Source: Bog-473 sp963744935
GTDB lineage: Bacteria > Actinomycetota > Acidimicrobiia > Acidimicrobiales > RAAP-2
DNA length: 64,000 nucleotides
Reading direction: 5' to 3'
Assembly (NCBI GenBank): GCA_963744935.1
Contig: CAVUVM010000013.1
Coordinates: 124,001-188,000, forward strand
Shown: positions 53,803-63,263 of the stretch, piece by piece
How positions within the stretch are numbered: position 1 is the first letter of the stretch
Layout of the letters: every line of letters begins with the position of its first letter
Made by a program: the position numbers and the translations under genes
Notes under the pieces: model-generated
What the model was told of the DNA's origin: nothing
The model's database searches: none
Seen by the model: the letters and a program-made list of their open reading frames with translations, nothing else

Positions 53803-54940
53803 ACGCGGAGCGCAGGCGGGAGAACACACCCTCACCGCCACCGCTGCCCGGCGGCGAGACGCTCTCGCCGCGCGATGCGGCGAAGCGCCGCAGCAGCTCG
53901 TCCTGTTCGGGAGTGAGGTTGGTCGGCGTGGCCACCAGCACGTGCACGAAGAAGTCGCCGCGCCCCCGTCCACGCAGGTGCGGGACCCCGAGGCCCCGGA
54001 GCCGCTCGACGTGGCCGTGCTGGGTGCCCGGACTGACGGTCACCCGCTGGGGTCCATCGAGCGATTCGACGTCGGCCTGGGTGCCGAGCACGGCCTGAGC
54101 AACGCCGACCGTCACCGTGGTGTGCAGGTTGTCGCCGCGGCGCTCGAAGCGCTCGTCCGGTGTGACGGTGAGGTGCACGAACAGCGAGCCGCTGGTCCCG
54201 CCGCGCTGGCCGGCCGCACCGCGGTCGGCCAGCCGCAGCGTGGAGCCGTCCTCCACGCCCGCCGGCACCTCGACGGTGAAGGTGTTGTCATCGATACGGC
54301 GTCCCTCGCCCCGGCAGTCGTCGCACGGGTGCGGGATCATCTCGCCGGTGCCGCTGCAGCGCGCGCACGCCACGCTCGTGACGACCTGACCGAGCAGCGA
54401 TTGGCGCACCTTGCGCAGCTCCCCGGTGCCCTGGCAGTCGACGCAGGTCATGGGGTCGGTGCCCGGGGCGGTCCCGCGGCCGGCGCACGAGACACAGGTG
54501 GTCGGCAGGCGAACCGAGATCTCCTTGCGGCTGCCGAAGACGGCCTCAGCGAACGCCAGCTCGATCCGCACCTCGGCGTCGGCCCCGGCCTGGGGGCCGC
54601 GGCGCCGGCCACCGGTGCCGGCCATCTGGCCGAAGAACGCCTCGAAGATGTCGCCCAGGCCACCCTCGAAACCGAAGCCGCCCATGCCGGGAGCCTGGGG
54701 ACCGAAGACGCCTTCGGCCCCGAAGCGGTCGTAGCGGGCGCGCCGCTCGGGGTCGCGCAGGACCTCGTAGGCGACGGTCACCTCCTTGAAGCGCGCCTCG
54801 GCCACGGCGTCGCCCTGGTTGGTGTCGGGATGGAGCTCGCGGGCGCGGGCGCGGTACGCCCGCTTGATCTCCTCGTCGCTGGCGTCACGCCGGACGCCGA
54901 GCAGCTCGTAGAGATCGCCCAGCCCGTCAGTGACGGCCAT
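53795..54940 (-). CDS. dnaJ: Chaperone DnaJ
   Basis: The protein has 381 aa from the ATG at 54940, preceded by a G-rich Shine-Dalgarno and overlapping the hrcA end by 14 bases. The J domain carries HPD ('RARELHPDTNQGD'). A Gly/Phe region ('MGGFGFEGGLGD') follows. The zinc domain has four CxxCxGxG units (CVSCAGRG, CVDCQGTG, CARCSGTG, CDDCRGEG), then the substrate-binding C-terminal domains. It stimulates DnaK and is co-transcribed with its repressor hrcA under CIRCE control. Confidence 0.96.
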   Translation of the reverse strand: MAVTDGLGDLYELLGVRRDASDEEIKRAYRARARELHPDTNQGDAVAEARFKEVTVAYEVLRDPERRARYDRFGAEGVFGPQAPGMGGFGFEGGLGDIFEAFFGQMAGTGGRRRGPQAGADAEVRIELAFAEAVFGSRKEISVRLPTTCVSCAGRGTAPGTDPMTCVDCQGTGELRKVRQSLLGQVVTSVACARCSGTGEMIPHPCDDCRGEGRRIDDNTFTVEVPAGVEDGSTLRLADRGAAGQRGGTSGSLFVHLTVTPDERFERRGDNLHTTVTVGVAQAVLGTQADVESLDGPQRVTVSPGTQHGHVERLRGLGVPHLRGRGRGDFFVHVLVATPTNLTPEQDELLRRFAASRGESVSPPGSGGGEGVFSRLRSAFG

Positions 54941-55997
54941 CGTGCCCCCCCATGCGCTCGCCCAGCCGCTCGCCCACGACGTGGGCGGCGGCCATGGCGT
55001 GTGGGTAGTCCATGCGCGTCGGCCCGAGGAGCCCGACGGCACCGAGGGTCTGCCCCTCGACGATGACGGGAGTCACCACGACCGCGCACGACGACAGCGG
55101 CTCGAAGCCGTGCTCGGCGCCGATGGCGACCGAGAGACCACGGTCGAGGACGTCGCGCAGCAGCGTCACCACGACCAGCTGCTGCTCCAAGATGGCGAGG
55201 ACCGAGCGAACGGTCTCGACGGCGTCGAAGGATTCGGCCAGACGGGCCGGGCCGCCGACGAACACCTGGTCGACGTCCATCGCGCCGCCCAGGTCGTCGA
55301 AGGCCGTGTGCGCCGCCCTGACCAGACGGTCGACCAGGGTGGAGCCGCTGGCAGGGAGGTGCCAGGTCTCCGAGAGGGTACGCCCGACGAGATGGGCGGA
55401 CAGCAGCGCTCCGGTCTGGGCGAGCACGTCGTCTGACACATCGCCCTCGAGCTCCATCGTCCGCTTCTCCACCGCGCCGTCGGAGAGGACGACCACGAGC
55501 AGCGCGTGGAGCGGTGAGAGGCCGACCATCTGCACCGAGCGGATGGTGGCCGTGTCGTGCGAAGGCCCGACCACGACCGAGGCGTACGACGTCAGCTCCG
55601 AGAGCAGCCCGCTCGCCTGCTCGAGCACGGTCTCGATCTCCCCGTGCACCTGCGCGAAGAACTGGGACACCTGGCGGCGCTGGCCGGGGCCGAGGACGCC
55701 GGGCGTGGTGAGGTGGTCCACGAAGAAGCGGTAGCCCTTGTCGGTCGGGATGCGGCCGGCGCTCGTGTGGGGTTGCATGAGGTAGCCCTCGCGCTCGAGC
55801 GCCACCATCTCGGAGCGGACGGTGGCCGAGGAGACCTGGACCCCAGGCGCGTGGGCCACGTGGGAGGAACCGACGGGCTCGGCGGTGCCGATGTACTCGG
55901 TGACGACGGCCTCCAAGATGGCGGCCCGGCGGGCGTTGAGGGCGCGCTCGTCGACGTCGGCGTCGGGAACGGACGGTGCGTCAGGGTGTGGTGTCAT
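54927..55997 (-). CDS. hrcA: Heat-inducible transcription repressor HrcA
   Basis: The protein has 356 aa. The ATG at 55997 is preferred because the alternative GTG at 56012 lies inside the CIRCE operator. The winged helix reads 'ILEAVVTEYIGTAEPVGSSHV' and 'VSSATVRSEMVALEREGYLMQ'. The core has 'HTSAGRIPTDKGYRFFVD', a signature of HrcA. HrcA binds CIRCE with help from GroEL and represses chaperone genes until heat shock. The operator directly upstream makes the hrcA-dnaJ unit autoregulated. Confidence 0.95.
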   Translation of the reverse strand: MTPHPDAPSVPDADVDERALNARRAAILEAVVTEYIGTAEPVGSSHVAHAPGVQVSSATVRSEMVALEREGYLMQPHTSAGRIPTDKGYRFFVDHLTTPGVLGPGQRRQVSQFFAQVHGEIETVLEQASGLLSELTSYASVVVGPSHDTATIRSVQMVGLSPLHALLVVVLSDGAVEKRTMELEGDVSDDVLAQTGALLSAHLVGRTLSETWHLPASGSTLVDRLVRAAHTAFDDLGGAMDVDQVFVGGPARLAESFDAVETVRSVLAILEQQLVVVTLLRDVLDRGLSVAIGAEHGFEPLSSCAVVVTPVIVEGQTLGAVGLLGPTRMDYPHAMAAAHVVGERLGERMGGHDGRH

Positions 55998-56006
55998 GCT
56001 GGTGCC

Positions 56007-56031
56007 TGGCACTCAAGTCTACCGAGTGCCA
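56007..56031. promoter_or_regulatory. CIRCE operator (HrcA binding site)
   Basis: The inverted repeat TGGCACTC-N9-GAGTGCCA (56007-56031, extendable to C/G at 56006/56032) has the exact nine-base spacer of the CIRCE element (consensus TTAGCACTC-N9-GAGTGCTAA). Only the outer bases differ. It lies ten bases upstream of the hrcA ATG. Confidence 0.92.
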
Positions 56032-56087
56032 GAGCCGACCTACCTGACACCACCGGTGGCACGCCCCGACCTGGCTCGGAGCAGCCC

Positions 56088-57905
<1,818 letters not shown>

Positions 57906-58129
57906 GGTCTGTCGATCGTACCGGCCCGGCCCCCCGTTCCCGGTCGCCTGGCCAGGGACATCGGCCCGCGTCTGCCCGTCCCCGGTCTTGTCCCCGCTGC
58001 GTCCGCGCTCGAGCCCGTGGCTGGTTCCGCCTGCCAGGTCCTGGCCGCCACCTGCTAGTGTTTTCCCTCGCCCCGGTGGGCTTCCATCCCGCCGCCGGAA
58101 CCTTTTTGAAACCCTGAGGATCGACACAC

Positions 58130-58402
58130 GTGGCCAACATCAAGAGCCAGATCAAGCGGAACCGCCAGAACGAGAAGCGCCGGGTGCGCAACAAGTCGGT
58201 CCGCGCCGAGATGCGCACGCGCTCCAAGAACGCCATCGCCGCCGCCGAGAACGGTGTCGAGGACAGCGAGGAACTGCTGCGCCTCGCTATCAAGCGGATC
58301 GACAAGGCCGCGGCGCAGGGTGTGATCCACAAGAACACGGCGGCCAACCACAAGTCCCGCCTGGTGCGGCGCGTCAACGCTCTCGAGGCCACCGCCGAGT
58401 AG
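58130..58402 (+). CDS. rpsT: 30S ribosomal protein S20
   Basis: The protein has 90 aa with a GTG start. The basic N-terminus 'ANIKSQIKRNRQNEKRR' and 'AAAQGVIHKNTAANHKSRL' are typical. It binds 16S rRNA early in 30S assembly. It is monocistronic and divergent from lepA. Confidence 0.96.
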   Translation: MANIKSQIKRNRQNEKRRVRNKSVRAEMRTRSKNAIAAAENGVEDSEELLRLAIKRIDKAAAQGVIHKNTAANHKSRLVRRVNALEATAE

Positions 58403-58463
58403 CCGGGTCTCGCCATCGGTTCGCCTGATCGGTTCCTCGGATCGGGCGGCCAGATCGATTCGC

Positions 58464-58970
58464 CTATCCCATGTGGAAGGTGAACATCTTCTCAGCCACG
58501 ATGCGTGCGCCGACTGCGTCGACCTCGTCCATCCACCGCGCAAACGACGCTCCCTGAATCGGAACGTAGTGGTCGAGCATGGCCTGGCGCAGCTCCGCAC
58601 ACTCGTCTGAACGGATGGCGAAGGCCTCGGCAATACCGTGCACGGTCACAGCCAATGACTCGCCGGGCAGGTGGGTGGCACTCACGTACGGCCGGCGGGA
58701 CATGTGGCGCCTCCGCACCGCGTCCGTCCCGAGGCTGAACCAGAAGGTCCCGTGGAGGAAATAACCGTCGACCGGAGCAGTAAGCGGGCGTCCATCGGCC
58801 GTCACGGAAGCCAGAACGAGCAGTCGCATGCCCACGAGGCGCTCAGTCACTTGCCGTGCGTCAAGCCGTCGCTCGTCGTTGATGATGTCGCGCAGGTGTG
58901 GTCCGGCGGCACTCATCGATCGGTCGAGCAAGGCCTGGAGCTGGTCGAGTTCGTCGGGCGTTTCGTGCAT
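58464..58970 (-). CDS. Pyridoxamine 5'-phosphate oxidase-like flavin-binding protein
   Basis: The protein has 168 aa. The ATG at 58970 is chosen because the longer frame upstream overlaps the divergent regulator. The split barrel reads 'LLVLASVTADGRPLTAPVDGYFLHGTFWFS', 'AVRRRHMSRRPYVSATHLPGE' and 'AVTVHGIAEAFA'. This is the general FMN- or F420-binding fold with unknown substrate. It lacks the full motif set of true PdxH. Confidence 0.78.
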   Translation of the reverse strand: MHETPDELDQLQALLDRSMSAAGPHLRDIINDERRLDARQVTERLVGMRLLVLASVTADGRPLTAPVDGYFLHGTFWFSLGTDAVRRRHMSRRPYVSATHLPGESLAVTVHGIAEAFAIRSDECAELRQAMLDHYVPIQGASFARWMDEVDAVGARIVAEKMFTFHMG

Positions 58971-59016
58971 GGACCCAGTCCAGCACCGGGGTGCTCTGAC
59001 GTCACCAGGACGTGGA

Positions 59017-59907
59017 ATGCTTGTAGTGGTGGCGGACGGACTCGTCCTCACCCGCCGGGAGTCCGAGCGGGGCATTCACGAGACGGCGCAGCGTGCCGGC
59101 GGCGGTGCGAGCGCCGACGTCGTGCGCCACTACGTCGGCTACGAGGAATGGGCCGGTCCAGGCTTCTGCCGCCGTGAGATGGCGCGCCAGGGTGTGGCGC
59201 TCATACTCGGCGTTGGCGACGCCATGGAGGTCTTCGACGCGGAATTGGACGGCCCCGTGCGCTCCATGGGCGCGTTCGTGGTGGGCAATCAGTTGCGCTC
59301 GAGCATGACCGGCATCGGTGGTCATCAGCTCGGCGTCCAGGTCGAGCTCAGTCCCCGCGGGGCACTGGCGCTCTTCGGCGACGTCGAGCAATTCAACGAT
59401 GCCGTCGTGCCACTCGACGAGGCGCTCGGCGCTCGTGGCGCCCACATGGTGGACCAGATGGCCGACGCCGACTCCTGGGAGCAACGCCTGGACTGCCTCG
59501 ACGAGGTATTCGGTGCGGTAGGCCCATCCAGCCTCTCCCCCGAGGTGGCGTGGTTGCGGCATCAACTCGTCGCGTCGCAGGGCCGCGCCCGGGTTGAGCC
59601 ACTGATGGACGAGACGGGATGGAGCCGGCGCCACGTGACCGAGCGCTTCCGCCGCCAGCTCGGCCTCCCACCGAAGGCGTACGCGCGGCTGCTGCGCTTC
59701 GAGCATGCGGCCACCCTTCTCAGCCCGCCGGTTCCGGTCCTCGCCCTTGCGGACGTGGCCACGAGCGCCGGCTACTACGACCAGTCGCACCTGACTCGCG
59801 ACTTCGTGGCGCTCGCCGGCATGACGCCAGGCGCCTACGCCGCCGACGCGGCAGCCGTGCCCGAAGTCAGGTTTGTCCAAGACGGCCAAACCTCCGTCCC
59901 TGCATAG
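59017..59907 (+). CDS. AraC family transcriptional regulator
   Basis: The protein has 296 aa. AGGA lies about seven bases before the ATG at 59017. The N-terminal sensor ('GPGFCRREMARQGVALILGVG') is a cupin-like fold. The C-terminal double helix-turn-helix has 'EPLMDETGWSRRHVTERFRRQ', 'LGLPPKAYARLLRFEHA' and 'LADVATSAGYYDQSHLTRDF'. The VOC gene starts eight bases downstream, so it is the probable target or partner. It is divergent from the flavin-binding protein. Confidence 0.87.
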   Translation: MLVVVADGLVLTRRESERGIHETAQRAGGGASADVVRHYVGYEEWAGPGFCRREMARQGVALILGVGDAMEVFDAELDGPVRSMGAFVVGNQLRSSMTGIGGHQLGVQVELSPRGALALFGDVEQFNDAVVPLDEALGARGAHMVDQMADADSWEQRLDCLDEVFGAVGPSSLSPEVAWLRHQLVASQGRARVEPLMDETGWSRRHVTERFRRQLGLPPKAYARLLRFEHAATLLSPPVPVLALADVATSAGYYDQSHLTRDFVALAGMTPGAYAADAAAVPEVRFVQDGQTSVPA

Positions 59908-59914
59908 TGGCGAC

Positions 59915-60373
59915 ATGACCCCGACCGACCACACCAGCGACGCCGTCCCCGCCGACCACGCCAGCGGCGACCCACGCCCCAGTGCCGATCGGGGCGACGT
60001 CGTCCCGATCCTCGTCTACGAGGACATCGAGGCGGGTCACGACTACCTCATCTCGACGTTCGGTTTCACCTCGGGTGGACTCCATCGCAGTGACGACGGC
60101 ACGGTCGTGCACGGCGAGGTCCGCATGGGCGACGGCGTCATCTGGCTGCACCGGGTGACGGCCGAGTTCGAGTTGACGTCCCCACGCGGCGCCCCGGCAT
60201 CGCACGGCGGGTTGTCGGTCATCGTCCCCGACGTCGACGCCCACTTCGCACGGGCGAAAGCGGCGGACGCCCGTATCGAGCGTGAGCCCACGGACCAGGA
60301 CTACGGCCTGCGCGAGTACGGCGCCCGCGACCTCGAGAACCACCACTGGTGGTTCTCGACTCGTGTGCACTGA
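59915..60373 (+). CDS. VOC family protein co-transcribed with AraC regulator
   Basis: The protein has 152 aa from the ATG at 59915; an earlier ATG-like start would overlap the regulator. After a flexible N-terminus it has 'VVPILVYEDIEAGHDYLISTF', 'VWMG'-like 'EVRMGDGVIWLHRV', 'GGLSVIVPDVDAHFARAKA' and 'YGAREYGARD'-like 'YGLREYGARDLENHHWWF'. This matches the PhnB/glyoxalase-like branch of VOC proteins. The stop codon lies in a 16-bp tandem repeat. Confidence 0.82.
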   Translation: MTPTDHTSDAVPADHASGDPRPSADRGDVVPILVYEDIEAGHDYLISTFGFTSGGLHRSDDGTVVHGEVRMGDGVIWLHRVTAEFELTSPRGAPASHGGLSVIVPDVDAHFARAKAADARIEREPTDQDYGLREYGARDLENHHWWFSTRVH

Positions 60374-60465
60374 CTCAGGTGTGCACTGAATCACCTTGTC
60401 GCTGACTCGCCGTGTCGCTGACTCGCCGTGTCGCTGACTCACCCTTGCGCTGACTCACGAGGGTG
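60370..60465. repeat. 16-bp tandem repeat between convergent genes
   Basis: About five and a half units beginning CTGACTC run from 60370 to about 60465. The unit CTGACTCGCCGTGTCG occurs twice perfectly (60402-60433), and the flanking units are diverged. It separates the VOC gene from holA, begins within the VOC stop codon and could act as a bidirectional transcription barrier or be neutral. Confidence 0.85.
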
Positions 60466-60488
60466 CGCGCGGCTTCTCGATGACCGTC

Positions 60489-61514
60489 CTAGCGACGGGT
60501 CGTCGCCCTGGCCCGGCCGGCACCGGCGGCCCGTGCGGGCCGGGTCTGGCGAGCCAAACGGGCCACCAGGATTTCGACGACGAGCTCGGGGTCGAGGCCG
60601 CTCATGCCGCGCACATCGAGGTCGGCAACGGCAATGAGGTTGATCGCCTCGCCGATCTTGGCTCCGCCGAGACGGCGCGACTGTTCGAGCGCTTTCTTGG
60701 CCACGAACGGCGCTGTCCCCAGAACGGCGGCGGCGTCGCGCTCGCTCGCGATGTCGTCGCCGTCGAGGGCGAGCATGTTGGCGAAGTGGCCGTGCAGCGT
60801 CGCCATGACCTGCATGGGTGCCAGCCCTCCCGCGTCGAGCAAACGGTGCAGCACCACGAGCGCTCGCCCCGGGTCCCCCTTGTCGATGGCGTCGGTGAGC
60901 TCGTAGCGCGGGACGTTGCCGGCTTCGCCGAGATAGGGCGCGAGGTCGTCGGCAGACACCCGAGCTCCCTCGCCATAGGCGGCGCTCACGGCGCTGAGCA
61001 ACCCTTCGACCCGGCCCAGGTCCTCGCCGACGTGACGAGTCAGCAAGTCGACCGCGGCCGCATCGAGCTTCACGGGCGCCCCGCGCAGGTGGTCGTGGAG
61101 CCACGCCTTGCGCTCCCCCGCCTTGGCCGTCGTCACATCGATGATCTGGCCGAACTCCTTGATCGCCTTCACCAGCGGCGCGGGGACGACACCGCCCCCG
61201 CCCACCAGGATCAGCACCGTCGTGGGCAGCGGCTCGCGCACCACCTCGACGAGGCGCGGCACGTCTGCGGTCAGCAGGCGTCCGGCGTCACGGACCACGA
61301 CCACGCGGCGATCGATGAGGAAGGACGGGGTCAGGCAGGCATCGACGACGGCACCGACGTCGAGCTCCTCTCCCGCTCCTCCTCCGAGCTCCTCGACGAC
61401 GAGCGCGTGGTCGCGGTCGCCCACCACGTCGTCGAGCAGCGTCCGTACCTCTTGGGCGACCAGGGATGCGTCGTCACCCTTCACAAGGTAGGTCGAGAGG
61501 TCGCGGGGAGTCAT
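60489..61514 (-). CDS. holA: DNA polymerase III subunit delta
   Basis: The protein has 341 aa. The ATG at 61514 overlaps the folP stop (ATGA). 'LSTYLVKGDDASLVAQEVRT' begins the AAA+-like clamp loader domain. 'PSFLIDRRVVVVRDAGRLL', 'VLILVGGGGVV' and the C-terminal 'DPGRALVVLHRLLDAGGLAP' with 'LVARLARQTRPARAA' fit HolA. It opens the beta clamp during loading. It is the last gene of the trx-folP-holA unit. Confidence 0.9.
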   Translation of the reverse strand: MTPRDLSTYLVKGDDASLVAQEVRTLLDDVVGDRDHALVVEELGGGAGEELDVGAVVDACLTPSFLIDRRVVVVRDAGRLLTADVPRLVEVVREPLPTTVLILVGGGGVVPAPLVKAIKEFGQIIDVTTAKAGERKAWLHDHLRGAPVKLDAAAVDLLTRHVGEDLGRVEGLLSAVSAAYGEGARVSADDLAPYLGEAGNVPRYELTDAIDKGDPGRALVVLHRLLDAGGLAPMQVMATLHGHFANMLALDGDDIASERDAAAVLGTAPFVAKKALEQSRRLGGAKIGEAINLIAVADLDVRGMSGLDPELVVEILVARLARQTRPARAAGAGRARATTRR

Positions 61515-62371
61515 TCGGCCTCGCTCACCGCAGCGAGTGCATCGCGGGCACGACAGGTGCCCTTGACGTCGTGCACCCGCACGATCCGACAGCCCCAAGC
61601 GATGCCGAGTGCCGCCGCGCCGATGGAAGCCTCGCGTCGCTCGGTCAGCTCCAAATCAAGCACCTTGCCGAGAAAGGTCTTGTTCGAGGCCGACAACAAC
61701 AAGGGATAGTCGAGTGCGGCCAGGGCCGGTGAAGCGCGGAGCAACGTGAGCGACTGCTCGGCTGTCTTGCCCAGGTCGAGGCCGGCGTCGAGCACGATGC
61801 GCTCGGGCGGAACGCCCGCGTCCCGGGCGCGCCCGCCACGTTCGAGCAGGAAGCTGGACACGTCGCGCACCACGTCGTCGTAGTGCGGGTCGGGGTCGGC
61901 TACCCGTGGCGCCAGGCGGATGTGCGTCACCACCACGGCCGCCCCGTGTTCGGCCGCCGCCACCGCATAGTCGGGGTCGGCCAGCCCACTGATGTCGTTG
62001 CCCATGACGGCACCCTCGGCGTACGAGGCGCGGGCAACGGCGGCGCGCCATGTGTCGACCGAGACGGGCGTGTCGAAGCGCGCCGTGAGGCCTGCGACGA
62101 CCGGGACGACGCGGTCGAGCTCCTCGGGCTCGGTGACCTCTGGTCCCGGGCCCGCCTTCACGCCGCCGATGTCGAGGATGTCGGCGCCGTCGGCCACCAG
62201 TTGTTCGGCGCGGGCGTACAGCTTGTCGAGCTCGTAGGTGGCCCCCTTGTCATAGAAGGAGTCAGGCGTGCGATTGAGGATCCCCATCACCAACGCCCGG
62301 TGGGTGAGGTCGTAGCGGCGCCCGCCCAGATCGAGCGTGGGGGCCGGAGCGACGCTGGCGGGCGCTGCCAT
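61511..62371 (-). CDS. Dihydropteroate synthase family protein, FolP2-like
   Basis: The protein has 286 aa. The ATG at 62371 follows GAGGG. The TIM barrel has 'LVMGILNRTPDSFYDKGATY', 'DILDIGGVKAGPGPEV', 'VSVDTWRAAVAR', 'GNDISGLADPDYA' and 'WGCRIVRVHDVKGTCRARD'. Classical DHPS has NVTPDSFSDGG at the first loop. NRTPDSFYD and KAGPG instead match the actinobacterial FolP2 branch, for which DHPS activity is doubtful, as far as I recall. It could still bind a pterin. It overlaps holA and lies 11 bases after the thioredoxin gene. Confidence 0.85.
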   Translation of the reverse strand: MAAPASVAPAPTLDLGGRRYDLTHRALVMGILNRTPDSFYDKGATYELDKLYARAEQLVADGADILDIGGVKAGPGPEVTEPEELDRVVPVVAGLTARFDTPVSVDTWRAAVARASYAEGAVMGNDISGLADPDYAVAAAEHGAAVVVTHIRLAPRVADPDPHYDDVVRDVSSFLLERGGRARDAGVPPERIVLDAGLDLGKTAEQSLTLLRASPALAALDYPLLLSASNKTFLGKVLDLELTERREASIGAAALGIAWGCRIVRVHDVKGTCRARDALAAVSEAE

Positions 62372-62381
62372 CAGCGCACCC

Positions 62382-63095
62382 TCAGAACAGCCGCGCTGCC
62401 AGTGCCCGGCGATACTCGCTCGTGCGCGGGTCCTCGGGACCCATCGCTTCGAGCAAGTCCACGTACTCCTGGCGGGCCCCTTCGTCATTTCGTACCCGGT
62501 CGAGCAACTCGTTGAGCCTCTCTTCGATCTCGGCGCGGTCGCTCCCCGCGAGGTCGACCCCCGCCTCGAGGAGACGAGCCTCGGCGGCGAGAGCTCGACT
62601 GGTCTCCGACTCGGGCAAGCGCTGCAGGATTGCCAGCGCCTCTGGCGCGTCGCCGCGGTCGATCAGGATCCGCGCCAGAGCCGTCGTGGCGGCCGCGTGG
62701 TCCGGCTCGAGCTCGAGCGCCTTGCGCAACGAGGCCTCGTCGCCAGCCGCAGCGAGCGTGTCCGCCTCGCTCGGGGCCGGGGCGAGGCGCTCGATGAAGG
62801 CGGTGACCTGCGCCTCGGGCAACGCCCCGACGAACCCGTCCACCACCTGGGCGTCCTTGAGGGCGTACACGGCGGGAATGGACTGCACCTGGAATTGGGC
62901 AGCGACGCGCGGATTCTCGTCGACGTTGACCTTGGCCAGCTCCACCGCTCCGTCCGTCTGGGCCACGGCCGCCTCCAGCATGGGGCCGAGCGTCTTGCAC
63001 GGACCGCACCACGGAGCCCACAGGTCCACGACGACCGGGACGCTGTTGCTGCGTTCCAGCACGTCGGCCTGGAAAGTCTGGTCGGTCACGTCCAT
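62382..63095 (-). CDS. Thioredoxin domain protein with C-terminal TPR (YbbN/CnoX-like)
   Basis: The protein has 237 aa. The thioredoxin domain (about 1-110) keeps the redox motif WCGPC in 'VVDLWAPWCGPCKTLGPML'. The C-terminal helical repeats ('LRKALELEPDHAAATTALAR', 'LDRVRNDEGARQEYVDLLEA') resemble YbbN/CnoX, a chaperone linking redox stress to GroEL and DnaK. In those proteins the CxxC is often degenerate; here it is intact. The ATG at 63095 is the family-typical start. Confidence 0.87.
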   Translation of the reverse strand: MDVTDQTFQADVLERSNSVPVVVDLWAPWCGPCKTLGPMLEAAVAQTDGAVELAKVNVDENPRVAAQFQVQSIPAVYALKDAQVVDGFVGALPEAQVTAFIERLAPAPSEADTLAAAGDEASLRKALELEPDHAAATTALARILIDRGDAPEALAILQRLPESETSRALAAEARLLEAGVDLAGSDRAEIEERLNELLDRVRNDEGARQEYVDLLEAMGPEDPRTSEYRRALAARLF

Positions 63096-63263
63096 CTCAA
63101 CGACGCTACCGGTTGCGACGTCGTCTCTGGCCGGCTTCCTGGCGGCAGGTCCAGCGTCTCGGCCTGGCACAGCGCCCCCGATGTGCTGCCTCGAGCGGGG
63201 CGCCACCAGCCCGTGCGTCGGGCGTCAGTCCTGGTCGCGCGGCACCGATTAGCGTCGGATCCC

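Noticed and set aside
57906..58127. N-terminal extension of LepA up to 58127
   Set aside because: The added 74 residues are low-complexity and reach the rpsT start; LepA homologues begin close to the GTG at 57905.
60370..60465. CRISPR array
   Set aside because: Units of 16 bases are contiguous with no spacers.
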